Positions 27,305 to 36,621 of a DNA stretch of 64,000 nucleotides are shown here, in pieces (position 1 is the first letter of the stretch; each line of letters starts with the position of its first letter). This DNA is from Hwanghaeella grinnelliae (lineage in GTDB: Bacteria > Pseudomonadota > Alphaproteobacteria > UBA8366 > Aestuariispiraceae). The notes under the pieces are model-generated. The model had not been told where the DNA came from. It did no database searches and worked only from the letters and a program-made list of their open reading frames with translations. The stretch spans positions 703,741-767,740 of the forward strand of contig NZ_SADE01000004.1 in the NCBI RefSeq assembly GCF_004005845.1. The letters are read 5' to 3'. Both the position numbers and the translations under genes were made by a program.

Positions 27305-28147
27305 ATGAGCGAAAACGCGCCTCTGATGCAGGGTAAAAAAGGTCTGGTAATGGGCGTCGCGAACGATCGTTCCATCGCCTGGGGCATTGCCAAGGCCGCC
27401 GCGGATCACGGCGCGACACTGGGCTTCACCTATCAGGGTGACGCGCTGGAAAAACGCGTCAGGCCGCTCGCCGAATCGGTGAACGCCCCGCTGGTCCTGT
27501 CCTGCGACGTCACCAATGCGGATAGCATGGACGCGGTCTTCGCCGAGGTCGAAAAGACCTGGGGCAAGTTGGACTTCCTGGTCCACGCCATTGCCTTTTC
27601 CGATAAGGATGAGTTGAAGGGCCAGTATCTGGACACCAGCCGCGACAATTTCCTGCGGACCATGGATATTTCCTGCTATTCGCTGACCGCGCTGACGCAA
27701 CGTGCCGCGCCGCTGATGAACGATGGCGGGTCGATCGTGACGCTGACCTATTACGGTGCCGAACGCGTCATGCCGCACTACAATGTCATGGGGGTCGCCA
27801 AGGCGGCGCTTGAGGCCAGCGTTCGGTACTTGGCCGTCGATCTCGGCAACCGGGGCATCCGCGTCAACGCAATTTCCGCCGGGCCGATCAAGACCCTGGC
27901 CGCCAGCGGCATCGGCGATTTCCGCTATATCCTGAAATGGAACGAATTGAACTCGCCGCTGAAGCGCAACGTCACCATCGACGAGGTCGGCGGCGCAGGC
28001 CTGTATCTGTTGAGCGACCTGGGTTCCGGCGTCACCGGTGAAGTCCATCACGTGGATTGCGGCTATCACACGGTCGGCATGGTCGCGGTCGATGCGGCCG
28101 ACGAGGTCTCGGAACTATTGGCCAGCCTGAACGGCAACAAGGGCTAG
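27305..28147 (+). CDS. fabI: Enoyl-[acyl-carrier-protein] reductase (NADH)
   Basis: Reduces trans-2-enoyl-ACP in the last step of each fatty-acid elongation cycle; target of triclosan in sensitive strains. 280 residues: nucleotide-binding GVANDRSIAWGIAK at about 17-30, and active-site Y149, Y159 and K166 (YxxxxxxxxxY then six residues to K) as in FabI rather than FabG. A purine-rich GAGAGGGTACGGGG run precedes the ATG. The 238-base gap to the divergent YihY gene must carry both promoters; a TATAAA-like element lies near 27211, without a matching -35 at the usual distance. Confidence 0.95.
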   Translation: MSENAPLMQGKKGLVMGVANDRSIAWGIAKAAADHGATLGFTYQGDALEKRVRPLAESVNAPLVLSCDVTNADSMDAVFAEVEKTWGKLDFLVHAIAFSDKDELKGQYLDTSRDNFLRTMDISCYSLTALTQRAAPLMNDGGSIVTLTYYGAERVMPHYNVMGVAKAALEASVRYLAVDLGNRGIRVNAISAGPIKTLAASGIGDFRYILKWNELNSPLKRNVTIDEVGGAGLYLLSDLGSGVTGEVHHVDCGYHTVGMVAVDAADEVSELLASLNGNKG

Positions 28148-28183
28148 GGTTTTCCGACCTTAGTCGGATGCGGCACCAGCCCG

Positions 28184-28238
28184 CTCCCCCTCCCAGCCGC
28201 CCATAGCGTACGATCCCGTGGGCGGCTGAGAGGGGGAG
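28184..28238. repeat. Long near-perfect inverted repeat between fabI and aroC
   Basis: Two 20-base arms (28184-28203 and 28219-28238) pair at 19 of 20 positions around a 15-base loop. The arms are C/G-rich, with CTCCCCCTC at the outside and CAGCCGCCCA at the inside. It lies 37 bases after fabI and 36 before aroC. It may end fabI transcription, but its composition looks like a dispersed intergenic palindrome. No T-tract follows on either strand. Confidence 0.7.
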
Positions 28239-28273
28239 AGGGCCGGAACCGCCCTAATAAGAAGGACTTTTCC

Positions 28274-29362
28274 ATGTCTGGGAACGGGTTCGGACACTTG
28301 TTCCGCTTCACGACCTGGGGCGAAAGCCACGGGCCCGCCATCGGCTGCGTGGTCGACGGCGTCCCCCCGATGATTCCGATCAGCGAGGCGGATATCCAGA
28401 TCTGGCTCGACCGCCGCAAGCCCGGCCAGTCGAAATACGTCACCCAGCGCAAGGAACCGGACGAGGTGGAAATCCTGTCCGGCGTCTTCGACGGGGTGAC
28501 GACCGGCACGCCGATCAGCCTGATGATCCGGAACCAGGATCAGCGCTCCAAGGATTATGGCGAGATCAAGGACAAGTTCCGTCCCGGCCACGCGGACTAT
28601 ACCTATTGGAAAAAATACGGCATCCGCGACTATCGCGGCGGCGGGCGGTCCTCGGCGCGGGAAACCGCCAGCCGGGTCGCCGCCGGCGCGGTCGCGCGAA
28701 AGGTTTTGTCCCATCTGCTGGGCAACGCGGCCAGCGTGCGCGGCGCCCTGGTTCAGGTCGGCCCCTATAAGGTCAGCCGGGACAATTGGGATTGGTCGGA
28801 AACCGAACGGAATCCTTTCTGGTGCCCTGACGCGAAGACGGCCGAACAATGGGCCGAGTATCTGGACGGCATCCGCAAGGCCGGCTCCTCCATCGGCGCG
28901 GTGGTCGAGGTCGTGGCCGACGGCATCCCCGCCGGCCTCGGCGCGCCGATCTACGACAAGGTCGATGCGGACCTCGCCAAGGCGATGATGAGCATCAATG
29001 CGGTCAAGGCGGTGGAAATCGGCGCGGGCTTCGAAGCCGCCCTGCTGTCGGGTGAGGAAAATGCCGACGAAATGCGGACCGGCGCCGATGGCGAACCGGA
29101 ATTCCTCAGCAATAAGGCCGGCGGCGTGCTGGGTGGGATCACGTCGGGCCAGCCGGTGGTCTGCCGTTTCGCGGTGAAACCGACCAGCTCGATCCTCACC
29201 CCGCGCCAGACGGTCGACAAGGACATGACCGAAACCGAAATCCTCACCAAGGGCCGTCACGACCCCTGCGTCGGCATCCGCGCCGTCCCCGTCGGCGAAG
29301 CCATGATGGCCATCGTGCTCGCCGATCACCTGCTACGGCATCGCGGGCAGGTCGGCGTTTAG
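28274..29362 (+). CDS. aroC: Chorismate synthase
   Basis: Converts 5-enolpyruvylshikimate 3-phosphate to chorismate with reduced FMN; last step of the shikimate pathway. 362 residues, normal length. Signatures: [18 protein letters not shown] at about 6-23, [20 protein letters not shown] near 118-137, and [19 protein letters not shown] near 325-343. AAGGA lies 7 bases before the ATG. It is convergent with the MscS gene, 9 bases apart. Confidence 0.96.
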   Translation: MSGNGFGHLFRFTTWGESHGPAIGCVVDGVPPMIPISEADIQIWLDRRKPGQSKYVTQRKEPDEVEILSGVFDGVTTGTPISLMIRNQDQRSKDYGEIKDKFRPGHADYTYWKKYGIRDYRGGGRSSARETASRVAAGAVARKVLSHLLGNAASVRGALVQVGPYKVSRDNWDWSETERNPFWCPDAKTAEQWAEYLDGIRKAGSSIGAVVEVVADGIPAGLGAPIYDKVDADLAKAMMSINAVKAVEIGAGFEAALLSGEENADEMRTGADGEPEFLSNKAGGVLGGITSGQPVVCRFAVKPTSSILTPRQTVDKDMTETEILTKGRHDPCVGIRAVPVGEAMMAIVLADHLLRHRGQVGV

Positions 29363-29371
29363 GTCGTCGAT

Positions 29372-30718
29372 CTAATCGACACTTCGGTCCGGTTCGCCTT
29401 CTTCGCGCGCCACGGACATCGTCGATCCCTTCTTGATCGTGACTTCCCGCTGCGGGAAGGGGATGGTGATGCCGTGTTCGTGGAAGCGGTCCCAAAGGGC
29501 GAGGTAGATGTCGCTCTTCACATTGACGATCCCGGCTTGCGGGTCGTTGATCCAGATCCGCAATTCGAAATCGACCGAACTGTCGCCGAATCCCATCAAC
29601 CGGCAGACCGGTTTCGGATCCCTCATCACGCGTTCGACCGAGAGCGCCGCGTCGATCGCCAATTCCATCGCCTTGCGCGGGTCGGAGTCGTAGGAAATGC
29701 CGAATTGCAACGGCAGGCGCAGCAGCTTGTTGGAATAGGACCAGTTGATCACCTGATGGGTGATCAGATCTTCGTTCGGGATCAGCAATTCCCGCCCGTC
29801 GCGCGTGGTCAGCGCGACATAGCGCGCGCTGAGCTTGTCGACCCAGCCGAAGGTGTCGCTGATTTCGATGACGTCGCCCGGCTTGATCGACCGGTCCATC
29901 AGCAGGATGAAACCCGAAATCAGGTTCGAGATGACCTTCTGCAGCCCGAAACCGACACCCACGCCGATGGCGCCGGTGAAAACGGCGAAGGCGGTTAAAT
30001 CGACGCCCATATAGTTGAGGGTCAGTAGGAAGACAGAGGCGATCAGCGCGACCTTGATCGCTTTTTCCGACAGTACTTTTATCGACGGTGTCAGTGTTTG
30101 GGACCGGTTCAGGCCGTAGGCAACGAACCGACCCGCGACGCCGGCCAGCCACAGCAGCACGACGAACAGCAACATTGCCTCGATTACGCTCATGACCGTG
30201 ATGCGACGGCTGCCGAGCGGTATGGCAAGGCCTTCCAGGAAGGTTTCCAGCGGGGCGAGCAGACCTAGGATGTTCAGGGTCGCGACGCCCCAGGCGACAA
30301 TACTGACGACCCGGGCGATCTCACGGTTTTCGAGGACCGACGTCGCCAAGCGGATGACCAGCCAGGCGGATAGCAGGCTGAGGACGATGGTCAGGATGTG
30401 GTGCGGGTAGCCGGTGCTTGCCGCGATGGCGATGCACAGCTGCATCAACAGCCAATAGGTCGCCGGAAAGGCCAACGCGGGCAGATGCGTCACCGCCAGA
30501 TGCAGCCGGCGTTCCCAACGCACCGTTTTGCCGGCGAGCCTTCCAAGCAAGCGGTTGACCGGGCGCGATATGGGCCAGGACATTATCGCCGCCGCCACAA
30601 TGGCGCCCAGCTGGGCCAGACTGGTCCAGGTCAGAACCTCCACCAGGAACCAATGTTCCAGGCGAACCTGAAGGTTTTCCACCCAAATCGGATCAAGCCA
30701 AGGCAGGAACTGTTCCAA
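29372..30718 (-). CDS. MscS-family mechanosensitive channel
   Basis: Inner-membrane channel of 448 residues thought to release solutes on osmotic down-shock. It starts at TTG (30718), with AGGAGG 8 bases upstream and no better start. Several N-terminal hydrophobic helices precede the MscS core: the pore-lining helix block AFAVFTGAIGVGVGFGLQ near 245-262 and the beta domain block GDVIEISDTFGWV near 290-302. The larger N-terminal membrane part makes it a YbdG/YnaI-size member rather than minimal MscS. It ends beside aroC in convergent orientation. Confidence 0.9.
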   Translation of the reverse strand: MEQFLPWLDPIWVENLQVRLEHWFLVEVLTWTSLAQLGAIVAAAIMSWPISRPVNRLLGRLAGKTVRWERRLHLAVTHLPALAFPATYWLLMQLCIAIAASTGYPHHILTIVLSLLSAWLVIRLATSVLENREIARVVSIVAWGVATLNILGLLAPLETFLEGLAIPLGSRRITVMSVIEAMLLFVVLLWLAGVAGRFVAYGLNRSQTLTPSIKVLSEKAIKVALIASVFLLTLNYMGVDLTAFAVFTGAIGVGVGFGLQKVISNLISGFILLMDRSIKPGDVIEISDTFGWVDKLSARYVALTTRDGRELLIPNEDLITHQVINWSYSNKLLRLPLQFGISYDSDPRKAMELAIDAALSVERVMRDPKPVCRLMGFGDSSVDFELRIWINDPQAGIVNVKSDIYLALWDRFHEHGITIPFPQREVTIKKGSTMSVAREEGEPDRSVD

Positions 30719-30816
30719 GCCGGTGCCTCCTGACGTTGCGGCGGTCGGGCTTTTCCCGCGCCAGGGTCACAGCCTGCACCACGGACCATGCCGGCTGCAA
30801 ATTTCTCGTCATTGTG

Positions 30817-32322
30817 TCAGCCGGTCTTCGGCGCCAAACCTGTATAGGCCGGATCTATCTCATGCGCCGAACAGGCGGGCGAGGCGTATTCGGCGGGTTC
30901 ATCTTCCATCGCGATCAACAGCTTCTTCAGCGCGCCGCGGTCGGCCTTTCCGGTGCGGCCGGTGGGCAGGGTGTCGCCGATCAGGTAGCCGTCCGGGCGT
31001 TTCGGGCCGGGCAGAAGGGTGCGGGCGAATGCCTTGACCTCGTCCTGGTCCAGCGCCGTGCCGGGCTTGGGAACCAGCATGACCTGAAGGGACTCGCCCA
31101 GCAATTCGTGCGGCAGGCCGGTGGCCAGGGCGGCGGCGACGCCGGGATGGGTCATCAGCACGCGTTCCACTTCCAGCGGGGAAATCTTGTTGCCGGCGCG
31201 GTTGATCAATTCCTTGGCGCGGCCGATCAGTTCCACCGATCCATCGGGGTGGATGGTCGCCAGGTCGCCGGTTTTGAAAAAACCGTCATCTGTAAAGGCG
31301 GCGGCGGTCAGGTCCGGTGCATCGAGATAGCCCAGCATCCGGCAGGGCGTGTCGATCAGTAATTCGCCGCTGGCGGGATCGGTTTTCACCGTTATCCCGT
31401 CGCCGGGATGTCCGACCGTGTGGGCCCGCGCCACGAAATCCGCCGGCGGCAGGATCAAGTCGCAGGATCCGGTCTCGCTCAACCCGAACATGTCCCAGAA
31501 ACGCGAGTCGGGCCACAGGGCGGATATCCGCTCCGCCAAGGGGGGCGGGGTGACTTCGCCGCCCAGCATCACGGTTCCGTCGAACCGTGCGCCCGTATCC
31601 TCCAGCACCGGCATCAGCATCCGCAGCATCGTGGGCACCATGCCGATATGCGTAGCCTTCGCCTCTTCCAGCGTCTGTAGAAACCCTTCCGGCGTGAAAC
31701 GGTCCACCAAGTGAACCGTACCGCCCTGCGCCAGCGTCAGGAAGGTTACCCATTGCCCGAAGATGAAGGTCAGGTTCAGCGGCATCACGGCCGTGTCACC
31801 CGGTTTGACCGCAAGCAGCGCCTGCAATTGGTCAAGCTTCCGGCAATAGGGCGCATGGCCCAGCACAACGCCCTTGGGCTGGCCCGTGGTGCCGGAGGTG
31901 AAGCAAATCACGGCGGCATCTTTCAGCAGCGGGCGTTCCGGCGGCTCTTGGTCCAAGGCCGCGATGGCCCCGGCCTGAAACGGCGCGGGGGCGGGTAGGT
32001 CGGGCCGCATGGTCACCGCGAAACGGCTGCCGGCCCGTTCGGCGATATCCAGCGTGTCGGCTTCCAGCGAGGATCGATGGATCGGCACGACGACACCGCC
32101 CGCCTTCCAGATGCCTAAGAACCCGGCAATGTCCTCGGGCCGATTTGAGACCGCCAACAGGACCGGTTCGTTTCTTTGCAACCGATGTCCACGCAGGTCT
32201 TCGGCAACCTCGTCCGCCAAGCTGTCCAGGGCGGCGAAGGAGAGGCTCTCTTCCCCAGCCCTCAAGGCGGTTGCGTCTGGCGACGCGGCGCAGGCGCGCT
32301 CCAACAGGTCACGCAGGGTCAT
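30817..32322 (-). CDS. AMP-forming acyl-CoA ligase/synthetase
   Basis: Class I adenylate-forming enzyme of 501 residues: the P-loop FTSGTTGQPKGV at about 140-151, FGLSETGS (A5), KTGDLATIHPDG (A7), GRAKELINRAGNKISPLEVE (A8), and PTGRTGKADR with the C-terminal catalytic Lys (A10). The substrate is an unknown carboxylic acid; the pocket residues give no clear hint. It stands alone on the minus strand, divergent from the NitT/TauT-type importer, so a link with that importer (import then CoA activation) is possible but unproven. The last 30 residues are a non-conserved tail. Confidence 0.87.
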   Translation of the reverse strand: MTLRDLLERACAASPDATALRAGEESLSFAALDSLADEVAEDLRGHRLQRNEPVLLAVSNRPEDIAGFLGIWKAGGVVVPIHRSSLEADTLDIAERAGSRFAVTMRPDLPAPAPFQAGAIAALDQEPPERPLLKDAAVICFTSGTTGQPKGVVLGHAPYCRKLDQLQALLAVKPGDTAVMPLNLTFIFGQWVTFLTLAQGGTVHLVDRFTPEGFLQTLEEAKATHIGMVPTMLRMLMPVLEDTGARFDGTVMLGGEVTPPPLAERISALWPDSRFWDMFGLSETGSCDLILPPADFVARAHTVGHPGDGITVKTDPASGELLIDTPCRMLGYLDAPDLTAAAFTDDGFFKTGDLATIHPDGSVELIGRAKELINRAGNKISPLEVERVLMTHPGVAAALATGLPHELLGESLQVMLVPKPGTALDQDEVKAFARTLLPGPKRPDGYLIGDTLPTGRTGKADRGALKKLLIAMEDEPAEYASPACSAHEIDPAYTGLAPKTG

Positions 32323-32529
32323 TTCATCCCGTCCTGATCATCTGCCCTCACGATAGAGCAGGTCTCGATCTGGACAAGTCCGCATATGCCATGATCCGGG
32401 AACAGGTGTTTGACGGCGACATCGACCGCTCCTAGAAACATTGAAGCTATTCGTGCCGGCCGGTTCCCGGAGCTAGAAACAGACAATTTTGACCACACTG
32501 AACGAACCGACAGGAAGTGGGAGGAAACC

Positions 32530-33549
32530 ATGATCAAACTCAACCGCCGTAAGGCCATTGCTCTGATGGGCGGGGCCGCCGCCGCCAGTTCCCTGGCCGC
32601 CCCCGCCATCGCGTCCAACCGCAAGATCAAGGTCGGGGCACTGCGCTTCACCAGTCATTCCGGCAGTTTCGTCGCGGTGGAACGCGGCTATTTCGCCGAT
32701 GCGGGCCTGGATGTTGAACTTCAGTTCTTCCAGGCGGCCCAGCCGATGGCGGTCGCCATCGCGTCCGGCGATGTGGACTATGCCGTGACGGCAATTTCCG
32801 GCGGCCTGATCTCGCTTGCGCAGAAAGGGGCCATCAAGGTCATCGGCGGCGCGTTGACGGAAGAAAAAGGCATCGACGGTCAGCAGATCCTGGTTTCCGA
32901 CGCGGCCTTCAAGGCAGGCATCACCACCCCGGCGAAGTTGGACGGCAAAAGTTACGGCATCACCCAAACGGGGTCTTCTTTCCACTATGTGGGATCGCAG
33001 ATCGCCGCGCAGGAAGGCATTTCGCTGACCTACAAGCCGCTGCAGAAGGTGGGCGCCGTCATCGGGGCGTTGAAGTCCGGACAGATCGATGCTTGGAACA
33101 TCGTGCCGCATATCGCAAAGCCGCTGTCGAAATCCGGCGCGGTCCACATCATCGGGGCGGTTTCGGACTATCTGCCGAACTATCAGACGACGACGGTCTT
33201 CACCTCGGCCAAGAACGCGGCGGATGAACGGGAGATGACGGAAAGCTTCCTGGCCGGTTTCTCGAAAGGCGTCGACGATTACACCGCCGCCATGATCGAC
33301 AAGACCGGTGGCGAGGACGGTGTCAATCAGATGGTCGATCTTATCCACAAATACGTCTACACCGACCGCCCGCGCGAAAAGGCCGCGCCGTCGATCATCA
33401 ACGGCACCATGCGCCTCAACAAGAACGCGGCGCTGAATCTGGCTTCCGTCGAACATCAGCTGAATTGGTTCAAGTCCGAGGGTTTGGTCGACAGCTCAAT
33501 CGGCATCGACGATTTAGTTGATACGTCCTACGTCGAAATCATTTCCTGA
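32530..33549 (+). CDS. NitT/TauT-type ABC transporter substrate-binding protein
   Basis: 339 residues from the ATG at 32530 (GGGAGGA 5 bases upstream); upstream in-frame ATGs lack a ribosome-binding site. The N-terminus has a twin-Arg-like export signal (NRRKAIALMGGAAAASSLAAPAIAS). The mature part is an NMT1/SsuA-like type 2 binding fold: FVAVERGYFADAGLDVELQFF and IASGDVDYAVTAISGG. Members carry nitrate, taurine, alkanesulfonates, thiamine precursors or aromatic acids, and the ligand cannot be told here. It heads an operon with ATPase, permease and an FAD oxidoreductase. Confidence 0.87.
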   Translation: MIKLNRRKAIALMGGAAAASSLAAPAIASNRKIKVGALRFTSHSGSFVAVERGYFADAGLDVELQFFQAAQPMAVAIASGDVDYAVTAISGGLISLAQKGAIKVIGGALTEEKGIDGQQILVSDAAFKAGITTPAKLDGKSYGITQTGSSFHYVGSQIAAQEGISLTYKPLQKVGAVIGALKSGQIDAWNIVPHIAKPLSKSGAVHIIGAVSDYLPNYQTTTVFTSAKNAADEREMTESFLAGFSKGVDDYTAAMIDKTGGEDGVNQMVDLIHKYVYTDRPREKAAPSIINGTMRLNKNAALNLASVEHQLNWFKSEGLVDSSIGIDDLVDTSYVEIIS

Positions 33550-33562
33550 TATTGGGAAAGAA

Positions 33563-33592
33563 CGGGGCGGCACCTGCATTTCAGCCGCCCCG
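33563..33592 (+). promoter_or_regulatory. Stem-loop after the NitT/TauT-type binding-protein gene
   Basis: Perfect 9-bp arms CGGGGCGGC (33563-33571) and GCCGCCCCG (33584-33592), loop 12, are followed by CTCTATTCTTC, a weak pyrimidine run. It lies 13 bases after the binding-protein stop and 21 before the ATPase ATG. Partial terminator or 3' mRNA protection. Confidence 0.5.
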
Positions 33593-33613
33593 CTCTATTC
33601 TTCAGCGAGCATC

Positions 33614-34381
33614 ATGCAAATCAAATTGGACAGTATCAGCCATTCCTATGGCGATTTTGAGGTGATGCGCGACATCACCCTTGAAATTCCGAATGGCAAG
33701 ATCGTGTGCATCGTGGGCCCGTCCGGGTGTGGGAAGTCGACGCTGTTGCGCTTCATCGGCGGTTTGGAACAACCCTCCCAGGGGCAGGTCCTGCAAGTCG
33801 GGGAACCGCCGGAAGGGTGCCTCAACCCGCTCACCTACATTTTTCAGGATTTCGCCTTGCTGCCCTGGCGCACGGTCGACGGCAATGTCTCCCTGGTGCT
33901 TGAGGATCACGGCATCAAGGGCAAGGCGGCGAAGGCGATCATCGACGATGTTCTGGCGCGGACCAACCTGACCGATTTCGCAAAGGCGCTGCCGAAACAG
34001 TTGTCCGGCGGCATGAAGCAGCGCGTCGCCATTGCGCGCGCAATGGCCGTGAACCCGGCGGTTCTGTTGATGGACGAACCGCTCTCCGCGCTCGACAGCC
34101 AGACGCGGGAACTGCTGATGGACGACCTTGTCGGGCTTTGGGAACGCACGCCGTTCACGGCGGTCTATGTGACCCACAACCTGCATGAAGCCGTGCGTCT
34201 TGGGCATTCCATCGTTGTGCTGTCGCGCCGCCCCGGACAAATCCGCGACATCGTCGAAATTGATAAACCCTTGTCCGACCGGCAATTCGGCGATGCCGAC
34301 CTGGATCTGCACCAGAAACACCTGTGGAACCTGATGCGCGAAGAGGCGCGCGCGGCGGATGCGGAGTTGATCAATGCCTGA
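33614..34381 (+). CDS. NitT/TauT-type ABC transporter ATP-binding protein
   Basis: 255 residues from the ATG at 33614. Walker A GPSGCGKST, signature LSGGMKQRVAIARA, Walker B VLLMDEPLSALD and H-loop YVTHNLHEA are intact, in the TauB/SsuB style. The longer upstream frame crosses the stem-loop and lacks homology. Its stop overlaps the permease start by 8 bases, so the two are translationally coupled. Confidence 0.92.
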   Translation: MQIKLDSISHSYGDFEVMRDITLEIPNGKIVCIVGPSGCGKSTLLRFIGGLEQPSQGQVLQVGEPPEGCLNPLTYIFQDFALLPWRTVDGNVSLVLEDHGIKGKAAKAIIDDVLARTNLTDFAKALPKQLSGGMKQRVAIARAMAVNPAVLLMDEPLSALDSQTRELLMDDLVGLWERTPFTAVYVTHNLHEAVRLGHSIVVLSRRPGQIRDIVEIDKPLSDRQFGDADLDLHQKHLWNLMREEARAADAELINA

Positions 34382-35225
34382 CGGGAATGACGCATCCGGC
34401 CCCTGGCCGGACAAGCCGCAGGACAAGAAACCGGACGCTCAGGCGAAACCGGTCCGCATGCGCGGCGGTGGTTTTGCGCCGATGCCGCGCCGATGGGTCG
34501 GTTTCGCGGTCTTCGCGGTCCTGATCGGGCTGGCGGAATGGGGGACGCGGGCAGGGTGGATCTCTCCGCTGACCCTGCCAAAACCGTCGGACGTGTTGGC
34601 GACCTTCGGTGAACTCTACGACTCGGGCCTGCTCTTCAAACATCTGGCGCCGTCTTTGTCGCGCCTTGCGGTGGGCGCCGTGCTGGGCGTCAGCGCCGGG
34701 ATCGGCATCGGTATTCTGATTGGGTTGTTTTCCTATATCCGCGCCGGCCTTGTCCCGCTCGTCGCGGCGATCTTCCCGATACCGAAGATTGCCCTGCTGC
34801 CGCTTTTCGTGATTTGGTTCGGGATCGACGAGGCTTCGAAATACGCACTGATCGCCTTCGGCACGTTCACGCCGACCGTGGTGGCGACCTATGGCGCGGT
34901 GGATAATGTGGATCGAACCCTGATCCGGATGGGGCAGAGCTTCGACCTTTCCTGGTTCTCCATCGTCCGCAAAATCGTATTGCCAGGCGCGATGCCAGGC
35001 ATCCTGTCCGGCCTGCGCGTCAGCCTCGCCATTGCCATCATCCTGTTGGTCGCGGCGGAAATGCTCGGCGCGGAATACGGCATCGGCGCCTATATCCTGC
35101 AGGCGGGCTCTCTCTATGACTTGGAACGCCTGTTCGCGGGCGTGGTTATACTCTCGCTCCTCGGCGTCATCGTCAGCACGGCGATCAGCGCGATCGAGCG
35201 GCATTTGCTGGGGTGGCGCACATGA
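34374..35225 (+). CDS. NitT/TauT-type ABC transporter permease
   Basis: 283 residues. A Pro/Lys-rich cytosolic N-terminus (about 1-40) precedes six helices (first at about 43-62, VGFAVFAVLIGLAEWG). The EAA-like loop reads FDLSWFSIVRKIVLPGAMPGILSGLR at about 187-212, with IPKIALLPLFVIWFGIDEASK as the family core. It belongs to the SsuC/TauC branch. The stop overlaps the start of the FAD oxidoreductase gene (ATGA), so that enzyme belongs to the same operon. Confidence 0.91.
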   Translation: MPDGNDASGPWPDKPQDKKPDAQAKPVRMRGGGFAPMPRRWVGFAVFAVLIGLAEWGTRAGWISPLTLPKPSDVLATFGELYDSGLLFKHLAPSLSRLAVGAVLGVSAGIGIGILIGLFSYIRAGLVPLVAAIFPIPKIALLPLFVIWFGIDEASKYALIAFGTFTPTVVATYGAVDNVDRTLIRMGQSFDLSWFSIVRKIVLPGAMPGILSGLRVSLAIAIILLVAAEMLGAEYGIGAYILQAGSLYDLERLFAGVVILSLLGVIVSTAISAIERHLLGWRT

Positions 35226-36490
35226 CCGGACAATATGACAGCAGCTATGACGTCATTGTCGCCGGGGGCGGTTCCGCCGGTGTCGCGGCGGCGGTCGCCA
35301 GCGCGCGGACGGGGGCCAGGACGCTGCTGATCGAACGGTATGGTTGCCTGGGCGGGGCCGCCACCATGCGCAATGTGGTGACCTATTGCGGTCTCTACAC
35401 ATTGGGCGATCCGCCGCGCCGGGCGGTGCGCGGGATTGCCGACGAGGTAACCCATGCCCTGAAGAAACGGGGGGCGATCACCGATCCGATCCGGCACCGC
35501 GGCGTCTATGTGGTCTTCGAACCGGAAGCCGTGAAGCTCACACTCGACGAACTGGCCGGGGAGGCCGGCGTGGATGTCATGCTGGGCGCTTTTGTTACTG
35601 CGGCCGACAGAGAGGACGGGGCGATCACATCGGTGACCGTCGCGGGGCATGACGGGTATTCCAAATTCAAGGCGGAAGCCTTTGTCGATTGTACCGGGGA
35701 CGGAGACTTGGCGGCTTTCGGCGGGGCGTCGACGCGCTACGGCAATGGCGCGGATGTGAATCTGGGCACGTTGGGCACGCGGTTCGGCGGTATTCCGCGC
35801 GACCTTCAGGTCACGGCGCTGGATGTCGCCAAGGCGGTCGCGGATAAAGGTTTCGCCCCTGGTGAGGTGACCAAGGACCGCAGTGTCGTCGCGCGCCTGC
35901 CGGTTTCAGGGGATATGGTGATCTATGTGGTCTCGGCCGATTACGATCCGCGCGATGCCCGGTCCATGTCGGCGGCGGAGGCTTATGGGCGGCGGCAAGC
36001 CTGGGCCTATCTTGAAGCCGTGCGGACCATTCCCGGATGCGAAGGAGCCTATCTGGTTGCGACCGGCCCGGAATTCGGAACCCGCGAGTCCCGACACTTG
36101 AACTGCCGTGGCCAACTCACCTGGGCGGATGTTCAGGCCGGGCGCGGCTTCGACGATACAATCGCATTGGGCGCCTGGGGCGCGGAATGGCATGATCGGG
36201 GCAACTATGCGAGCAGCTTCGATTTCGCACCTGACAAGTCGACCTATGAAATCCCGCTCAGCTGTCTGCATAGCGTGGACACGGCGAACCTTTTCTGCGC
36301 CGGCCGCCTTGCCGATGGCGATCGTTTGGGCGGGGCCGCGATCCGGGTGATGGGAACGGCGATGGCGACGGGGCAGGCGGCCGGGATCGCCGCTGCATTG
36401 ACGGCGGATGGATCATTCGACCCGGCGGAAGTGCGGTCCAGGTTGCGCAAAGAGGGGGCGGTGCTGGATGGCAAGGACGCGGTCGCCTGA
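35222..36490 (+). CDS. FAD-dependent oxidoreductase coupled to the ABC importer
   Basis: 422 residues (ATG at 35222, overlapping the permease stop). The dinucleotide fold is at the N-terminus: DVIVAGGGSAGVAAAVASARTG at about 9-30, followed by the block GCLGGAATMRNV typical of the FAD_oxidored (PF12831-like) family, and a C-terminal FAD block CAGRLADGDRLGGAAIRVMGTAMATGQAAG. GDGDLAAFGGA in the middle matches the cofactor motif. No signal peptide, so cytosolic. It presumably oxidises the imported compound; the substrate is unknown. It is not a flavin-dependent halogenase or GlpD by motif. Confidence 0.85.
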   Translation: MTGQYDSSYDVIVAGGGSAGVAAAVASARTGARTLLIERYGCLGGAATMRNVVTYCGLYTLGDPPRRAVRGIADEVTHALKKRGAITDPIRHRGVYVVFEPEAVKLTLDELAGEAGVDVMLGAFVTAADREDGAITSVTVAGHDGYSKFKAEAFVDCTGDGDLAAFGGASTRYGNGADVNLGTLGTRFGGIPRDLQVTALDVAKAVADKGFAPGEVTKDRSVVARLPVSGDMVIYVVSADYDPRDARSMSAAEAYGRRQAWAYLEAVRTIPGCEGAYLVATGPEFGTRESRHLNCRGQLTWADVQAGRGFDDTIALGAWGAEWHDRGNYASSFDFAPDKSTYEIPLSCLHSVDTANLFCAGRLADGDRLGGAAIRVMGTAMATGQAAGIAAALTADGSFDPAEVRSRLRKEGAVLDGKDAVA

Positions 36491-36621
36491 ACTGTAACTA
36501 TCGCCGGTATGCCGTCACTGGTGAATTGACGGTGGCAGGGTAAACCCGCCATGGAGCCCGCCAGCCAGGACGGCTAAGCTGGTGGCGTAATCGTCAACAC
36601 CCGCATCGCGAGGTCCCAGCC

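Noticed and set aside
28160..29329. A 389-residue minus-strand frame opposite aroC
   Set aside because: Full overlap with the certain aroC gene and a His/Asp/Gly-rich low-information sequence typical of shadows.
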